This document shows, piece after piece, positions 1 to 8,382 of a stretch of 64,000 bases of DNA. Made by a program: the position numbers and the translations under genes. Each line of letters begins with the position of its first letter. Positions within the stretch are counted from its first letter, which is position 1. The notes under the pieces are model-generated. The model was not told the DNA's origin. It saw only the letters and a program-made list of their open reading frames with translations, and made no database searches. Origin of the DNA: Mucilaginibacter psychrotolerans (lineage in GTDB: Bacteria; Bacteroidota; Bacteroidia; Sphingobacteriales; Sphingobacteriaceae). Location: assembly GCF_004519315.1 (NCBI RefSeq), contig NZ_SOZE01000015.1, positions 62,001 to 126,000 on the forward strand. Reading direction: 5' to 3'.

Positions 1-228
1 AAGGCCGGCGAAAATAGCGGTCGAACATTAGCGCATGTGCAAATAGTTGTTAAATTGCAGCAGATCGCACTCAAAGGAGATAAAAGCGGAGCGGCCGATA
101 TTGAACTGCCGAAGAACTTCAACGCACAAAATTTTGAAGTAATTGCTTTTGTACAGAATACGCAAAACGGTGGGATATTGGCTGCGCAGCGAGCCGCGTT
201 CCCGGAGATGATGAGCGCAAGTAATTAA
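1..228 (+). CDS. DUF1223-type secreted protein, C-terminal fragment
   Basis: The reading frame is open from the first base and ends at the TAA at 226-228, so only the last 75 residues are present. The fragment begins KAGENSGRTLAHVQIV and later has VIAFVQN and GGILAA, which resembles the end of DUF1223 proteins, a thioredoxin-like exported family of unknown reaction. A GTG at 37 could be mistaken for a start, but homology-like sequence continues upstream of it. It lies 22 bases ahead of a cytochrome b and molybdoenzyme pair on the same strand, which fits a periplasmic redox group. The family call rests on a short stretch. Confidence 0.55.
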   Translation, partial: KAGENSGRTLAHVQIVVKLQQIALKGDKSGAADIELPKNFNAQNFEVIAFVQNTQNGGILAAQRAAFPEMMSASN

Positions 229-250
229 AAAAGTAAAAGCCTCCCATAAA

Positions 251-949
251 ATGAAAACAATCAAAGAAAAGCATTCCCTGCTGATGCGCTGGACTCACTG
301 GGTGAATTTCCCGGTGCTAACCATTATGATATGGAGCGGGGCAATTATCTACTGGGCAAATGATGAATACAGCATCACCCTATTTGGGCATACCTATTTT
401 AAATTTTTCCCGCAGGGTTTTTATGATAAGCTGCATATAGGGTACCGTTTGCGCGAGGGAATGGCCTTCCACTTTTTGTTTATGTGGTTTTTTGCGCTGA
501 ACGGGGTGATATATTTGCTTTACACCATTGTATCCGGCGCCTGGCGCGAGCTGCTGCCTCAGCGCAAATCATTTAAAGAAGCCTGGCTGGTGCTGTTACA
601 CGATCTGCACATTCGCAAGATGGCCCCCCCGCAAAACAAATACAACGCCGCACAGCGCATTGCCTATACTGCAATCATCGTAATGGGCTTCGGCTCGCTG
701 GTTACCGGGCTTGCCATTTATAAGCCTGTGCAATTTGCTACCATCACCTGGCTTTGCGGCGGATACCACTCGGCCCGCGTCATTCACTTTATACTTACTA
801 TTGGTTACGTGTTTTTCTTCCTGATACATATCATTCAGGTGATTTTAGCCGGATGGAACAACTTCAGAGCCGTAGTAGCCGGCTTTGAAGTTGTTGACGA
901 TAACAAACCCGAACCACTAACCTTAAGCCCCGCCGAAGATGAAAAATAG
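251..949 (+). CDS. Cytochrome b561-type membrane subunit
   Basis: This 232-residue protein has about four hydrophobic membrane segments and histidines placed as in b-type cytochromes of the b561 and Ni/Fe-hydrogenase cytochrome b group: RWTHWVN near residue 15, H75 in the second helix region, and HSARVIHF and LIHIIQ in the last two helices. Such subunits pass electrons between the quinone pool and a periplasmic oxidoreductase. The stop codon overlaps the start of the following molybdopterin enzyme by 11 bases, so the two are almost certainly translated together and work as a pair. The pairing resembles MsrP/MsrQ in layout, although this subunit looks more like the b561 family than like MsrQ. 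Confidence 0.85.
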   Translation: MKTIKEKHSLLMRWTHWVNFPVLTIMIWSGAIIYWANDEYSITLFGHTYFKFFPQGFYDKLHIGYRLREGMAFHFLFMWFFALNGVIYLLYTIVSGAWRELLPQRKSFKEAWLVLLHDLHIRKMAPPQNKYNAAQRIAYTAIIVMGFGSLVTGLAIYKPVQFATITWLCGGYHSARVIHFILTIGYVFFFLIHIIQVILAGWNNFRAVVAGFEVVDDNKPEPLTLSPAEDEK

Positions 950-1718
950 CAATACGCCCAAAAAAGAGCTTACCGTGCAGCAAAAGATAAACCGCCGCAG
1001 TTTTATCTCCTTTGGGGTATTTGGCCTGATGGGTGTTGCTGCCTATAAAGGCTGGAATTGGTTGTACAACGCACCACGCGAAACTGCCGGGATAACCGCC
1101 GGGGCCAGGGCGCCAATGCGCCGGGCGTTGAACCAAACCGAGCTGGCCTTCCGCAGGTTTTTCAGCAATAACCATTTGGTAAAAACCTACCCAAAATCAA
1201 TGGCAGCCAAAAATGTGCGCCATAACAGTGATGTTGGTGTAAAGGACCATTTCGATATAGCGGCCTGGAAACTGCAGGTAACCAGGAGCAACGGCGAGGT
1301 ATTACAAATCACTATCGACCAGATAAAGGCCCTGCCCAAAACCGAGATCGTGTATGATTTTAAATGCGTGGAAGGCTGGGACCAGATACAGTACTGGGGC
1401 GGGCTTAAAATGATTGATTTTATTGAACATTTTGGCCTTGCGCAGGAGGCTACACTTGCTTACATGGGCTTAATGACCCCCAATAGACAGTATCAGGTTG
1501 GTTTGGATATGCCCAGTGCGCTACACCCTCAAACCATTCTGGCCTACGAAATGAATGGTAAGCCCATCCCGGGTAACCATGGTGCCCCGTTGCGGCTCAT
1601 CATACCGGTGAAGTACGGCATCAAAAACATCAAACGCATCGGTAGCATCGCTTTCAGCAATAACCGTCCGCCCGATTATTGGGCACGCCAGGGTTATGAT
1701 TATTATTCGGGCCTGTAA
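939..1718 (+). CDS. Tat-exported sulfite-oxidase-fold molybdopterin oxidoreductase
   Basis: The 259-residue product starts with a twin-arginine signal (NRRSFISFGVFGLMG, Arg19-Arg20), so it should be exported folded with its cofactor. The body matches the oxidoreductase molybdopterin domain of the sulfite oxidase/YedY group. The motif DFKCVEGW contains Cys143, the expected molybdenum ligand, and GNHGAPLRL and KYGIKNIKRI are typical of the domain. Its start lies inside the end of the cytochrome b gene. A periplasmic reductase or oxidase fed by that subunit is likely; the substrate cannot be read from the sequence. A repair role like that of MsrP is possible but unproven. Confidence 0.85.
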   Translation: MKNSNTPKKELTVQQKINRRSFISFGVFGLMGVAAYKGWNWLYNAPRETAGITAGARAPMRRALNQTELAFRRFFSNNHLVKTYPKSMAAKNVRHNSDVGVKDHFDIAAWKLQVTRSNGEVLQITIDQIKALPKTEIVYDFKCVEGWDQIQYWGGLKMIDFIEHFGLAQEATLAYMGLMTPNRQYQVGLDMPSALHPQTILAYEMNGKPIPGNHGAPLRLIIPVKYGIKNIKRIGSIAFSNNRPPDYWARQGYDYYSGL

Positions 1719-1938
1719 CCAAAGGTTGGCCGGTGACTTATACTTTCGGGACTGTGTTTCGTGTGTAAGCATGCTTAATGCTGAAGCAGGTTTGCAGGGC
1801 GAACGTGTTTCACAAATCGCGTTTTTCACACGCTGGCACTTCCTGCTTGCCGGTTTGTTCACCCTGCTGTTCTGAAGCATATTTCGGCTATGTAGTGGTC
1901 TAACAAGTATGCCATAAATTTTGCATATTAGCGGGTAC
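1719..1938. other. Intergenic region with inverted repeats
   Basis: No coding frame is convincing here. The bases at 1794-1804 (gcagggcgaac) pair with 1857-1867 (gttcaccctgc) with one mismatch, and 1784-1790 (aagcagg) can pair with 1842-1848 (cctgctt). The region may hold the terminator of the molybdoenzyme operon or a small structured RNA. There is no clear T-run. Confidence 0.25.
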
Positions 1939-3282
1939 ATGCCGCCTGCGAAACTGCCCCTTTCCAAACAAATAGCCTATGCCTGCGGGATGATAGGCTG
2001 GAGCACCATGACCAACATTATCATCGTGATGCTGCCTTACTTTTACCTGCCACCAAATAATGCGGGCCTGCGGCCACTGATACCGCAATTGCTGGTATTC
2101 GGCGTGTTCAATATCCTCTCCATCATTACGGCATCCGGCCGCTTAATCGATGCTTTTTTCGACCCCTTTATTGCCTCTTTGAGCGATAAAAGCAACAATA
2201 AGCGAGGCAGGCGCATACCGTACATGAAGTGGGCCATTTTACCGGCGGTGATTTTTTGCGGACTTACATTTTGCCCCTGGTCCATGTCGCTCAATGTGAA
2301 CAACGCCTGGTGGCTTACCATAGCGCTTGTTTGCTTTTTTATGGGTGCTACGGCCTATATCATCCCTTATAACGCGCTGCTGCCCGAACTTACCAGTACC
2401 GGTGCCGAAAGGGTGAAGCTATCTTCCCTGCAGCAGGTGGGCTTTGTTATCGGCATCATACTATCTGCACTGGTAAATAACTTTGCCGACCTGATGCAAC
2501 GCTGGGCACACGTTGCCAACCGCGATACCGCCGTACAATACACCATTTGGGGGCTGGCGTTTTTCTCGGGCCTGGTGATGTTGGTGCCTGTGCTGGCTAT
2601 CAAAGAAAAGCGCTACAGCAGCAGCACACCATCGCACCTTGCGCTATGGCCGGCTATCCGCAAAACTTTCGAAAACCGTAATTTCAAATATTACCTCATC
2701 TCCGATTTTTCTTACTACATGGCGCTCAGCATCATCTCCAGTGGGTTGCTGTACTTTATTACCGTGCTGCTTAACCTCGATAAATCGATGGGCGGTTTGC
2801 TGATGGGTACCATGGTGCTTACTTCGCTGCTTTTTTACCCGCTGGTAAACTATCTTTCCAAAAAAATCGGTAAGAAACCTATTGTGCTGTTCTCTTTCGG
2901 TTTACTCAGTTTGATTTTCGTGGCGATATATTTCCTGGGGAAGGTGCCGCTTAGTCCCAAAGTACAGATATATATACTGGTGCTTAGTGCATCGTTCCCA
3001 TTGGCATCATTGGGGATTTTGCCCAACGCGATCCTCGCAGAAATTGCCCAAAACGATGCTGAACGCACCGGCGAAAACCGCGAAGGGATGTTTTTTGCCG
3101 TGAAATACTTATTCGTGAAACTTGGGCAAACACTGGGCATAGCGCTATTCGCTTTCCTCACGGTGTACGGTATCGACCCGGGTAACGATTTTGGCTTACG
3201 CCTCAATGGTATCTGCGGCTGCGTGCTCTGCCTGCTGGCTATTGTTTTCTTTAGCCGTTTCAGGGAGCAGAGGGGGAAGTAG
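1939..3282 (+). CDS. GPH-type MFS sugar transporter
   Basis: The product is a 12-helix major facilitator of the glycoside-pentoside-hexuronide group. The cytoplasmic loop after helix 2 (FIASLSDKSNNKRGRRIPYM) is the hallmark of that family, and LLPELTST and the RTGENREGMFFAVK segment are also typical. I chose the ATG at 1939 over the TTG at 1921 because the protein then starts with the usual short polar stretch before helix 1. The natural substrate should be a sugar or glycoside carried with a cation. There is no enzyme partner next to it, so the specificity is open. Confidence 0.85.
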   Translation: MPPAKLPLSKQIAYACGMIGWSTMTNIIIVMLPYFYLPPNNAGLRPLIPQLLVFGVFNILSIITASGRLIDAFFDPFIASLSDKSNNKRGRRIPYMKWAILPAVIFCGLTFCPWSMSLNVNNAWWLTIALVCFFMGATAYIIPYNALLPELTSTGAERVKLSSLQQVGFVIGIILSALVNNFADLMQRWAHVANRDTAVQYTIWGLAFFSGLVMLVPVLAIKEKRYSSSTPSHLALWPAIRKTFENRNFKYYLISDFSYYMALSIISSGLLYFITVLLNLDKSMGGLLMGTMVLTSLLFYPLVNYLSKKIGKKPIVLFSFGLLSLIFVAIYFLGKVPLSPKVQIYILVLSASFPLASLGILPNAILAEIAQNDAERTGENREGMFFAVKYLFVKLGQTLGIALFAFLTVYGIDPGNDFGLRLNGICGCVLCLLAIVFFSRFREQRGK

Positions 3283-3286
3283 CGTT

Positions 3287-3321
3287 GCCAGTTTGCAGTG
3301 GGTAGTAGTCAGTTTGCAAGC
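3287..3321. repeat. Copy of a cagttTGCAGTGGG-type intergenic repeat
   Basis: The stretch gccagtttgcagtgggtagt followed by agtcagtttgcaag belongs to the same repeat family as the bases at 12657-12770, 13986-14015 and 14083-14115. This copy appears single-sided, with no partner arm close by. Confidence 0.5.
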
Positions 3322-3373
3322 CCCTCTTCTTGCGACTCACACGTGAGCTATCCGGAATTTATAAATTAGCACA

Positions 3374-3874
3374 ATGAAAGACACTTTGCTATTTGGTGAT
3401 AAAAAAAGCTTTGCTATAGAATTGGGGTTTACCAAATCAACCGAAATATTCAAGCTTGGCTTCTGGACAAATGGACGACGCCTTGGCAGTTTTACAAAGG
3501 GTGGCGAGTTGAAATATTCCATCCGAACGTATCAGGAATTTGTTTACGATAAAAGTTTTTTTTACCGGAGCGTCTTTGGCGACATGAGTCCTTCGGAAAT
3601 ATTTGATTATTTGGTGATGATTTTCTTTAGGCCAGCGGGTAAGAAATTGACTAAAGACGATGCAGAAAACAGGAAAGAGTTTCATCTTTTCTTCGGCGAC
3701 CAGTTTGCAAATCAGACTGGTGGGTTTTTATTATTATATAAGGACAATAAGGTTATTTTCATAATAAAAAGGCCAAACGACGGTCCCGTTGACAGGTTTG
3801 ATATCGATTTTAGTGTTTTTATCTCTGCTTTTGACGAATATATCCGATTCGTTGAACTAAATAATCTAGTATAA
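3374..3874 (+). CDS. Small hypothetical protein, possible Imm42-like immunity protein
   Basis: This is a 166-residue soluble protein with no signal peptide or membrane segment. The opening LLFGDKKSFAIELGF resembles the start of immunity proteins of the Imm42 type, which protect against polymorphic toxins; the match is from memory and covers only the N-terminus. The gene is richer in A and T than the flanking genes, which would fit lateral transfer. No toxin gene lies beside it. If it is an immunity gene it is an orphan; otherwise it is simply an unassigned small protein. Confidence 0.5.
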   Translation: MKDTLLFGDKKSFAIELGFTKSTEIFKLGFWTNGRRLGSFTKGGELKYSIRTYQEFVYDKSFFYRSVFGDMSPSEIFDYLVMIFFRPAGKKLTKDDAENRKEFHLFFGDQFANQTGGFLLLYKDNKVIFIIKRPNDGPVDRFDIDFSVFISAFDEYIRFVELNNLV

Positions 3875-4075
3875 TAGGTACTTAACCTACGTAGCCAGAG
3901 CGGTCGCAATGGAAGACTATTATAATACCCCGAGTGCAACCCATAATTGCCCGCTTCCTCAATAATTCATATTATTGGGCCTGGAATACACCAGATGCAT
4001 CGCGTTGATATTGCAGGAAATGCCCGTAGCCCATGTCGGCAATGCCGATGCCGATTGATGGCTGTTTTGTGCATA
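3875..4075. other. Convergent intergenic gap
   Basis: This gap lies between two convergent genes. A small perfect hairpin (caataattcatattattg, around 3959-3976) is present. On the minus strand, the stretch from 4071 down to about 3975 reads as an open frame with protein-like composition (IGIGIADMGYGHFLQYQ) and may be a gene remnant. No complete gene is visible. Confidence 0.25.
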
Positions 4076-5209
4076 TTATTTGGTTATCGTGTTGATGAAA
4101 CGCTCTACCACATAGGTAGATAATTGTCCGCCCGGGCCATACAAATTATAATCAAAGCCGTGCGTTGCCCAGGGCAGCTTCAACCAAAAATGCGGTATGT
4201 TGTTTTTTGCCAGCTTTGCATACAGCCTGCGGCTATGCTCGGGTGCTACCAGCACGTCGTTATCGCCGTGCAACAACAATGTGGGTATGGTGCTTTTGTT
4301 TACGAATTCCAGCGGAGAGCAAGCAGCATATTTTTGCGGCACCATATGGTAGCTGCCGCCGATGTAGTTTTCCATCACCTTGCGTGAATCCATAATGAGC
4401 GGATTAGCGGGTACGGAGTAGCCCCAAACCATATCCGCCGGACCGTAAAAATCTACCACGCCCCTAAGGCCTGGCTCGGGATGCGTATAGGCATAAAGCA
4501 GGGCAATCTGTGCGCCTGCAGAGCGACCCAGCAGTACGAAGTTATTGGTATCGATATGCAACTCAATGGCGTGGGCCTTCAGATAGGCAAATGCTTCGGC
4601 AACATCTATTACGGGTGCTGGCGTTTGGTATTTAGGTGCAAGGCGGTAGTTTATTGCTGCTACATTGTAGCCTTGCTGTGCCAGGTAACTATTCAGTTCG
4701 GGCAGCTCCGAATTATCGCCACCGGCCCATGAGCCGCCGTGGACAGAAACGATACAGGGCCTTTTGCCGCCTAATGCAGCCGGGTAAAAGTTGAGGCTAA
4801 GCGGCGCGGCCTTATCGGTATTGTAAACGAAGGATTGGTATTTTACCACAGGCTTAGCCTCGAATAGTTTAAAAAAGCTAAACGGTGCCTGCGTACTATC
4901 GCCATGGATGCTGGCACTGCCCGGGCCAAAAGCCGTAATAAAGTCTTTTTTGAGCGATGCCGCTACAATATAAGCGCGCACAATGGGTGATAGGAAAAAC
5001 AGCAATGCTATTACTCCGATCACGGTTGAAGCCAGCTGGTATTTCTGCAGCCAGATGCCCGCGATCAGGAATACTGAAGTTATCCCCGCAAATAACAGCG
5101 GGAATTCGCTTACGCCGATAGCCAGCAGCCACAGGTAGTAGGCAGGGGCCTTAAAAGTGGCCAATAGTGATACCAGGAAGAGCAGTACAATAACGATCAG
5201 CCGAATCAT
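4076..5209 (-). CDS. Membrane-anchored alpha/beta hydrolase, esterase/lipase type
   Basis: The first 90 or so residues form three hydrophobic helices, so the 377-residue protein is anchored in the inner membrane. The catalytic part follows: an HGGSWAGG oxyanion segment and the nucleophile elbow GRSAGAQ, which place it in the alpha/beta hydrolase fold near the hormone-sensitive-lipase and BD-FAE groups. LLLHGDNDVLV supplies the acid and ATHGF the catalytic histidine. The substrate is probably an ester such as an acylated sugar or lipid. The gene stands alone, convergent with the small gene to its left and 74 bases from the peroxiredoxin gene on its right. Confidence 0.85.
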   Translation of the reverse strand: MIRLIVIVLLFLVSLLATFKAPAYYLWLLAIGVSEFPLLFAGITSVFLIAGIWLQKYQLASTVIGVIALLFFLSPIVRAYIVAASLKKDFITAFGPGSASIHGDSTQAPFSFFKLFEAKPVVKYQSFVYNTDKAAPLSLNFYPAALGGKRPCIVSVHGGSWAGGDNSELPELNSYLAQQGYNVAAINYRLAPKYQTPAPVIDVAEAFAYLKAHAIELHIDTNNFVLLGRSAGAQIALLYAYTHPEPGLRGVVDFYGPADMVWGYSVPANPLIMDSRKVMENYIGGSYHMVPQKYAACSPLEFVNKSTIPTLLLHGDNDVLVAPEHSRRLYAKLAKNNIPHFWLKLPWATHGFDYNLYGPGGQLSTYVVERFINTITK

Positions 5210-5283
5210 GCGCAGTAGTTTAGGATAAATAGGGCGTGTTTTAAAAATATGATTTTCGGCATATAACCCATCAAAGCTATACT

Positions 5284-5811
5284 TTATTTGGCTGCTTTTA
5301 AAGCGGCGAGTGCAGCATCGGCATGGGCCTTGCCTTCCAGCATGGCGGCATGCGTGTATACAACTGTTCCATTCAAATCTACTATAAAAGTTTCTCGGCC
5401 GCTCATGAATAATTTGTTCTTTACCCCAAACATTTTATACACCTTATCGCCGGTATCGCTCAATAAAACAAAGGGCAGTTTGTAGTGGTCAACAAATGCT
5501 TTGTGGCTGGCCACCGTGCCGCCGTTAATGCCGATTACAATGGCACCGGCCTTGGCAAAATCATCAAACATATCGCGGAAACCGCAGGCTTCTTTGGTGC
5601 AAACCATGCTTTCGTCTTTTGGGTAAAAGTATATCACCAGCTTATGCTTGCCCACCTGATCGGCTATGTTATAGGTTTTCCCGTTTTGATCGGTAAGGGA
5701 AAAGGTGGGCATTTTTTCGCCTTTTTCGAGATGCTTTTGTGCGTGGGCGGGTATGGTTAAGCCAAGGCTAAATGCCGTGGCGATTAGGAGGGTTCTTATC
5801 TGGCTGATCAT
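5284..5811 (-). CDS. Exported peroxiredoxin, BCP/AhpC-TSA type
   Basis: A signal peptide ending near AHAQ (residue 25) sends this 175-residue thiol peroxidase to the periplasm. The active-site segment PKDESMVCTKEACGF holds the peroxidatic Cys71 and, five residues on, the resolving Cys76, the spacing found in BCP-type atypical two-cysteine peroxiredoxins. The usual Thr before the peroxidatic cysteine is Ser here. It should reduce hydrogen peroxide or organic hydroperoxides with a thioredoxin-like partner. Most BCP proteins are cytoplasmic, so the signal peptide is notable. Confidence 0.88.
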   Translation of the reverse strand: MISQIRTLLIATAFSLGLTIPAHAQKHLEKGEKMPTFSLTDQNGKTYNIADQVGKHKLVIYFYPKDESMVCTKEACGFRDMFDDFAKAGAIVIGINGGTVASHKAFVDHYKLPFVLLSDTGDKVYKMFGVKNKLFMSGRETFIVDLNGTVVYTHAAMLEGKAHADAALAALKAAK

Positions 5812-5912
5812 ATGGCTATATACGGTAAATTACGGTAACTGCGTTTTGGTTTCTTTCAATATAATTTGGAGGGCAGACACACATTGCTGAATTGGCGCAA
5901 AAAATAGGTAAC

Positions 5913-5944
5913 AAAAAAGCCAGACCTGTTGAAAGGTCCGGCTT
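5913..5944 (-). terminator. Rho-independent terminator of the isomerase gene
   Basis: On the minus strand a hairpin forms between aagccggacct and aggtctggctt (5934-5944 with 5917-5927, one mismatch) and is followed by a run of six T. It lies about 20 bases after the stop codon of the isomerase gene. Confidence 0.8.
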
Positions 5945-5962
5945 AGCTGTATCGTAGGCTGT

Positions 5963-6838
5963 TTATACCAGGTTCTTTTTGATGTAAGCGTAGCTTTTGG
6001 TAATGCTGTCGAAGGGATCTCCGGGGCAAATATCCTGCTCGTTGAAGAAGTAATCTAATCCCGCTTTTTTGGCGTGCTTGAATATGTCTTTGAATGGGAT
6101 AACGCCGTTACCTACCTCCGTAAACATTTGCTTCGGCGTGCTATCCATATCCTTTACATGCCACAGCGGGAAACGGCCCGGGTTCTCGTTAAAGAGTTTG
6201 ATAGGATCCTGTTTGGCGCGGTATATCCAGTAGATATCCATCTCCATTTTTACCAAATCTTTATCGGTGTTATGCAGCAGTGTTTCGTATGGGTATTTGC
6301 CGTCTTCTTGTTTAAATTCAAAATCGTGGTTGTGGTAACAAAGCTGTATACCTGCTTTTTTACAGATAGCGCCTGCTGTATTTAGCTTATCGGCAGTTTG
6401 TTTATAATGGTCCAGCGTGCCGCGTTCGCTATCGAGCAAATAGGCGCATACCATATATTTCAGGCCAACCGCTGCTGCATCGTCAACAGCTTTTTGCCAT
6501 TCATTATCAATGGTGCCTTTTGCAGTCGGCATACCTTCTCCCAGCATGTAGTGGCCGCTTGGCATTATCAGGCCATTATCGCTCAGCACTTGCTTAAATT
6601 GTTCGGGTTCCATACCGTAGAATTTTTGGGTACCCGTGTAAGTAGCGCCCTCTACCGTATTAAAGCCAACTTTGGCCACTTTAGCTAAAGTACCCACAGG
6701 ATCTTTGGCCATGGCATCGCGCACGGTATAAAGTTGTACGCCGATATATTTTTTGTTGCGGGCAAAAAGGTTCGGAGCCATTAATAGCCCGGTACCCAAT
6801 ACCGCCGAGGTTTTGAGGAAAGAACGTCTGGAAGTCAT
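5963..6838 (-). CDS. Tat-signal sugar phosphate isomerase/epimerase-like protein
   Basis: From the ATG at 6838 the product has 291 residues and starts TSRRSFLKTSAVLGTGLL, a twin-arginine export signal; the longer reading from 6883 would bury this signal. The rest is an AP-endonuclease-2-like TIM barrel. The segments YHNHDFEF, MEMDIYWIYRAKQDP and WHVKDMD provide the His, Glu and Asp residues that bind the metal in this family. Members isomerise or epimerise sugars; many exported ones in Bacteroidota have no known substrate. A strong terminator follows the gene, so it is probably transcribed alone. Confidence 0.85.
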   Translation of the reverse strand: MTSRRSFLKTSAVLGTGLLMAPNLFARNKKYIGVQLYTVRDAMAKDPVGTLAKVAKVGFNTVEGATYTGTQKFYGMEPEQFKQVLSDNGLIMPSGHYMLGEGMPTAKGTIDNEWQKAVDDAAAVGLKYMVCAYLLDSERGTLDHYKQTADKLNTAGAICKKAGIQLCYHNHDFEFKQEDGKYPYETLLHNTDKDLVKMEMDIYWIYRAKQDPIKLFNENPGRFPLWHVKDMDSTPKQMFTEVGNGVIPFKDIFKHAKKAGLDYFFNEQDICPGDPFDSITKSYAYIKKNLV

Positions 6839-6921
6839 GGTATTATGGTGTTTAATTGGTTTGTGTAAAAGTAACGCATTCACTATTACAAATCAAATAG
6901 ACCATCTATTTTTATTAAGGT

Positions 6922-8154
6922 TTAACTTGCAGCCGGGCGCGGCTTATTGCCTTTGTAACGGCTTGGCCTGCGGTGTTGGTTTTTGCGGTCGTCGCCTGGT
7001 GGGCGTGGCGCAGCAACATGCTCAATGCTTTTTAGTTCTTCTGGTAGTTCTTTTTGGGCTATGGGCCTGTCTATCAGTTGTTCTATGCTTTTAAGGCGCT
7101 TAAGATCGCGGTCGTTCACAAAGGTGATGGCTGTCCCGGTAGTAGCAGCGCGGGCGGTACGGCCAATGCGGTGTACATAGTCCTCGGCATCGCCGGGTAC
7201 ATCGTAATTGATAACCAGGTCAATACCTTCTACGTCGATACCGCGCGATAAGGCATCCGTACCGATGATAACCGGCAGTTGTTTGTTCTTAAAACGGAGC
7301 AGGATTTCTTCGCGTTCATTCTGCTGCAGGTCTGAATGGAAAGCAGCCACATCTAGCTTTGCCTGTTTCAATTCTTTAGCCAGCGCTTTTACAATTTCTT
7401 TACGGGATGCGAAAATGATGGAGCTTAGGTAGCCGCCGTCTTTCAGTAAAGCTTTCAACAAAGGCGTTTTTTGCCCGTCGTGCACGCGGTAAACCTGCTG
7501 GTCTATCCCGGCGGCAGGTTGCGATATGGCTATGTTTATCTGCTGCGGATTGTTCAATATAGCTTTGGCCAGGTTGCGTATGCGGCCCGGCATCGTAGCC
7601 GAAAATAAAAGCGTTTGGCGGTTTTTGGGTAGGTAGCTAATAATGCGCATAATATCGTCGCTGAAACCCATATCCAGCATGCGGTCGGCCTCATCAAGCA
7701 CCAGGTGCGTAATGTGGTTGAATTTGAGCACACCTGAGGTTAAGTGCGCTATTAAGCGGCCCGGGGTAGCTATAATAATGTTTACGCTGTTTTGGATGCC
7801 GCGACGCTGCTGCTCGTAGGCCATGCCATCGCCACCGCCAAAAACGGCTTGCGAGCTAATGCCGGTGAAATAGGCAAGGCCCTCTACCTGTTGGTCTATC
7901 TGCTGGGCAAGCTCGCGCGTGGGGGCAAGCACCAGTGCGGTAGTTTGGTGGGTATTGCTGTTGGCAATATGGTTTAAAACCGGCAGCAAATAGGAAGCTG
8001 TTTTGCCTGTACCTGTTTGCGCGCAGGCTATAAGGTCGTCGCCATTCATGATAACCGGTATGGTCATTTCCTGTATGGGGGTAGCCTTGGTGTAACCCAT
8101 GCTCAATACGCCTTCTAATAATTGTTCGTTGAAATTGAAATCCTGGAAAGTCAC
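6922..8154 (-). CDS. DEAD-box ATP-dependent RNA helicase, RhlE-like
   Basis: All helicase motifs are present: a Q motif with ATPIQ, motif I AQTGTGKT (residues 45-52), PTREL, DEAD followed by RMLDMGF, SAT, and HRIGRTAR. The C-terminal tail of about 35 residues is basic and proline-rich (RRPSRYKGNKPRP), as in RhlE-type proteins, and probably binds RNA. The start is a GTG at 8154; it gives the normal N-terminus MTFQDFNFN and no ATG lies nearby in frame. The protein should unwind RNA during ribosome assembly or decay, and many homologues are induced by cold. Confidence 0.92.
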   Translation of the reverse strand: MTFQDFNFNEQLLEGVLSMGYTKATPIQEMTIPVIMNGDDLIACAQTGTGKTASYLLPVLNHIANSNTHQTTALVLAPTRELAQQIDQQVEGLAYFTGISSQAVFGGGDGMAYEQQRRGIQNSVNIIIATPGRLIAHLTSGVLKFNHITHLVLDEADRMLDMGFSDDIMRIISYLPKNRQTLLFSATMPGRIRNLAKAILNNPQQINIAISQPAAGIDQQVYRVHDGQKTPLLKALLKDGGYLSSIIFASRKEIVKALAKELKQAKLDVAAFHSDLQQNEREEILLRFKNKQLPVIIGTDALSRGIDVEGIDLVINYDVPGDAEDYVHRIGRTARAATTGTAITFVNDRDLKRLKSIEQLIDRPIAQKELPEELKSIEHVAAPRPPGDDRKNQHRRPSRYKGNKPRPAAS

Positions 8155-8382
8155 TATATTCTGTAAGTAAATTACGCAAGGTAGGCATTTTGTTTTTAAA
8201 AAGGGTTAAATAGCATAAAACCAAGCATAAAAGGCGAATGGGACTATAGCACTCAGCCATTGGCGCACCCTTTTCTGTCAGCCCAGCGTCTTGTTTTTAA
8301 AAGGAGTAAGGTATGGCCAAACAATCCCAGCGCCGGGGCTGTAACTATAGTTCACCTTTAAAAACAATCGTATAAAGCAATA

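Noticed and set aside
1719..1938. tRNA or known small RNA in the gap after the molybdoenzyme gene
   Set aside because: The inverted repeats do not form a cloverleaf and match no RNA family that I know.
8190..8312. Two copies of ttgtttttaaaa between the helicase and the OMPLA-like gene
   Set aside because: The direct repeat is short and A+T-rich and fits no known control element.
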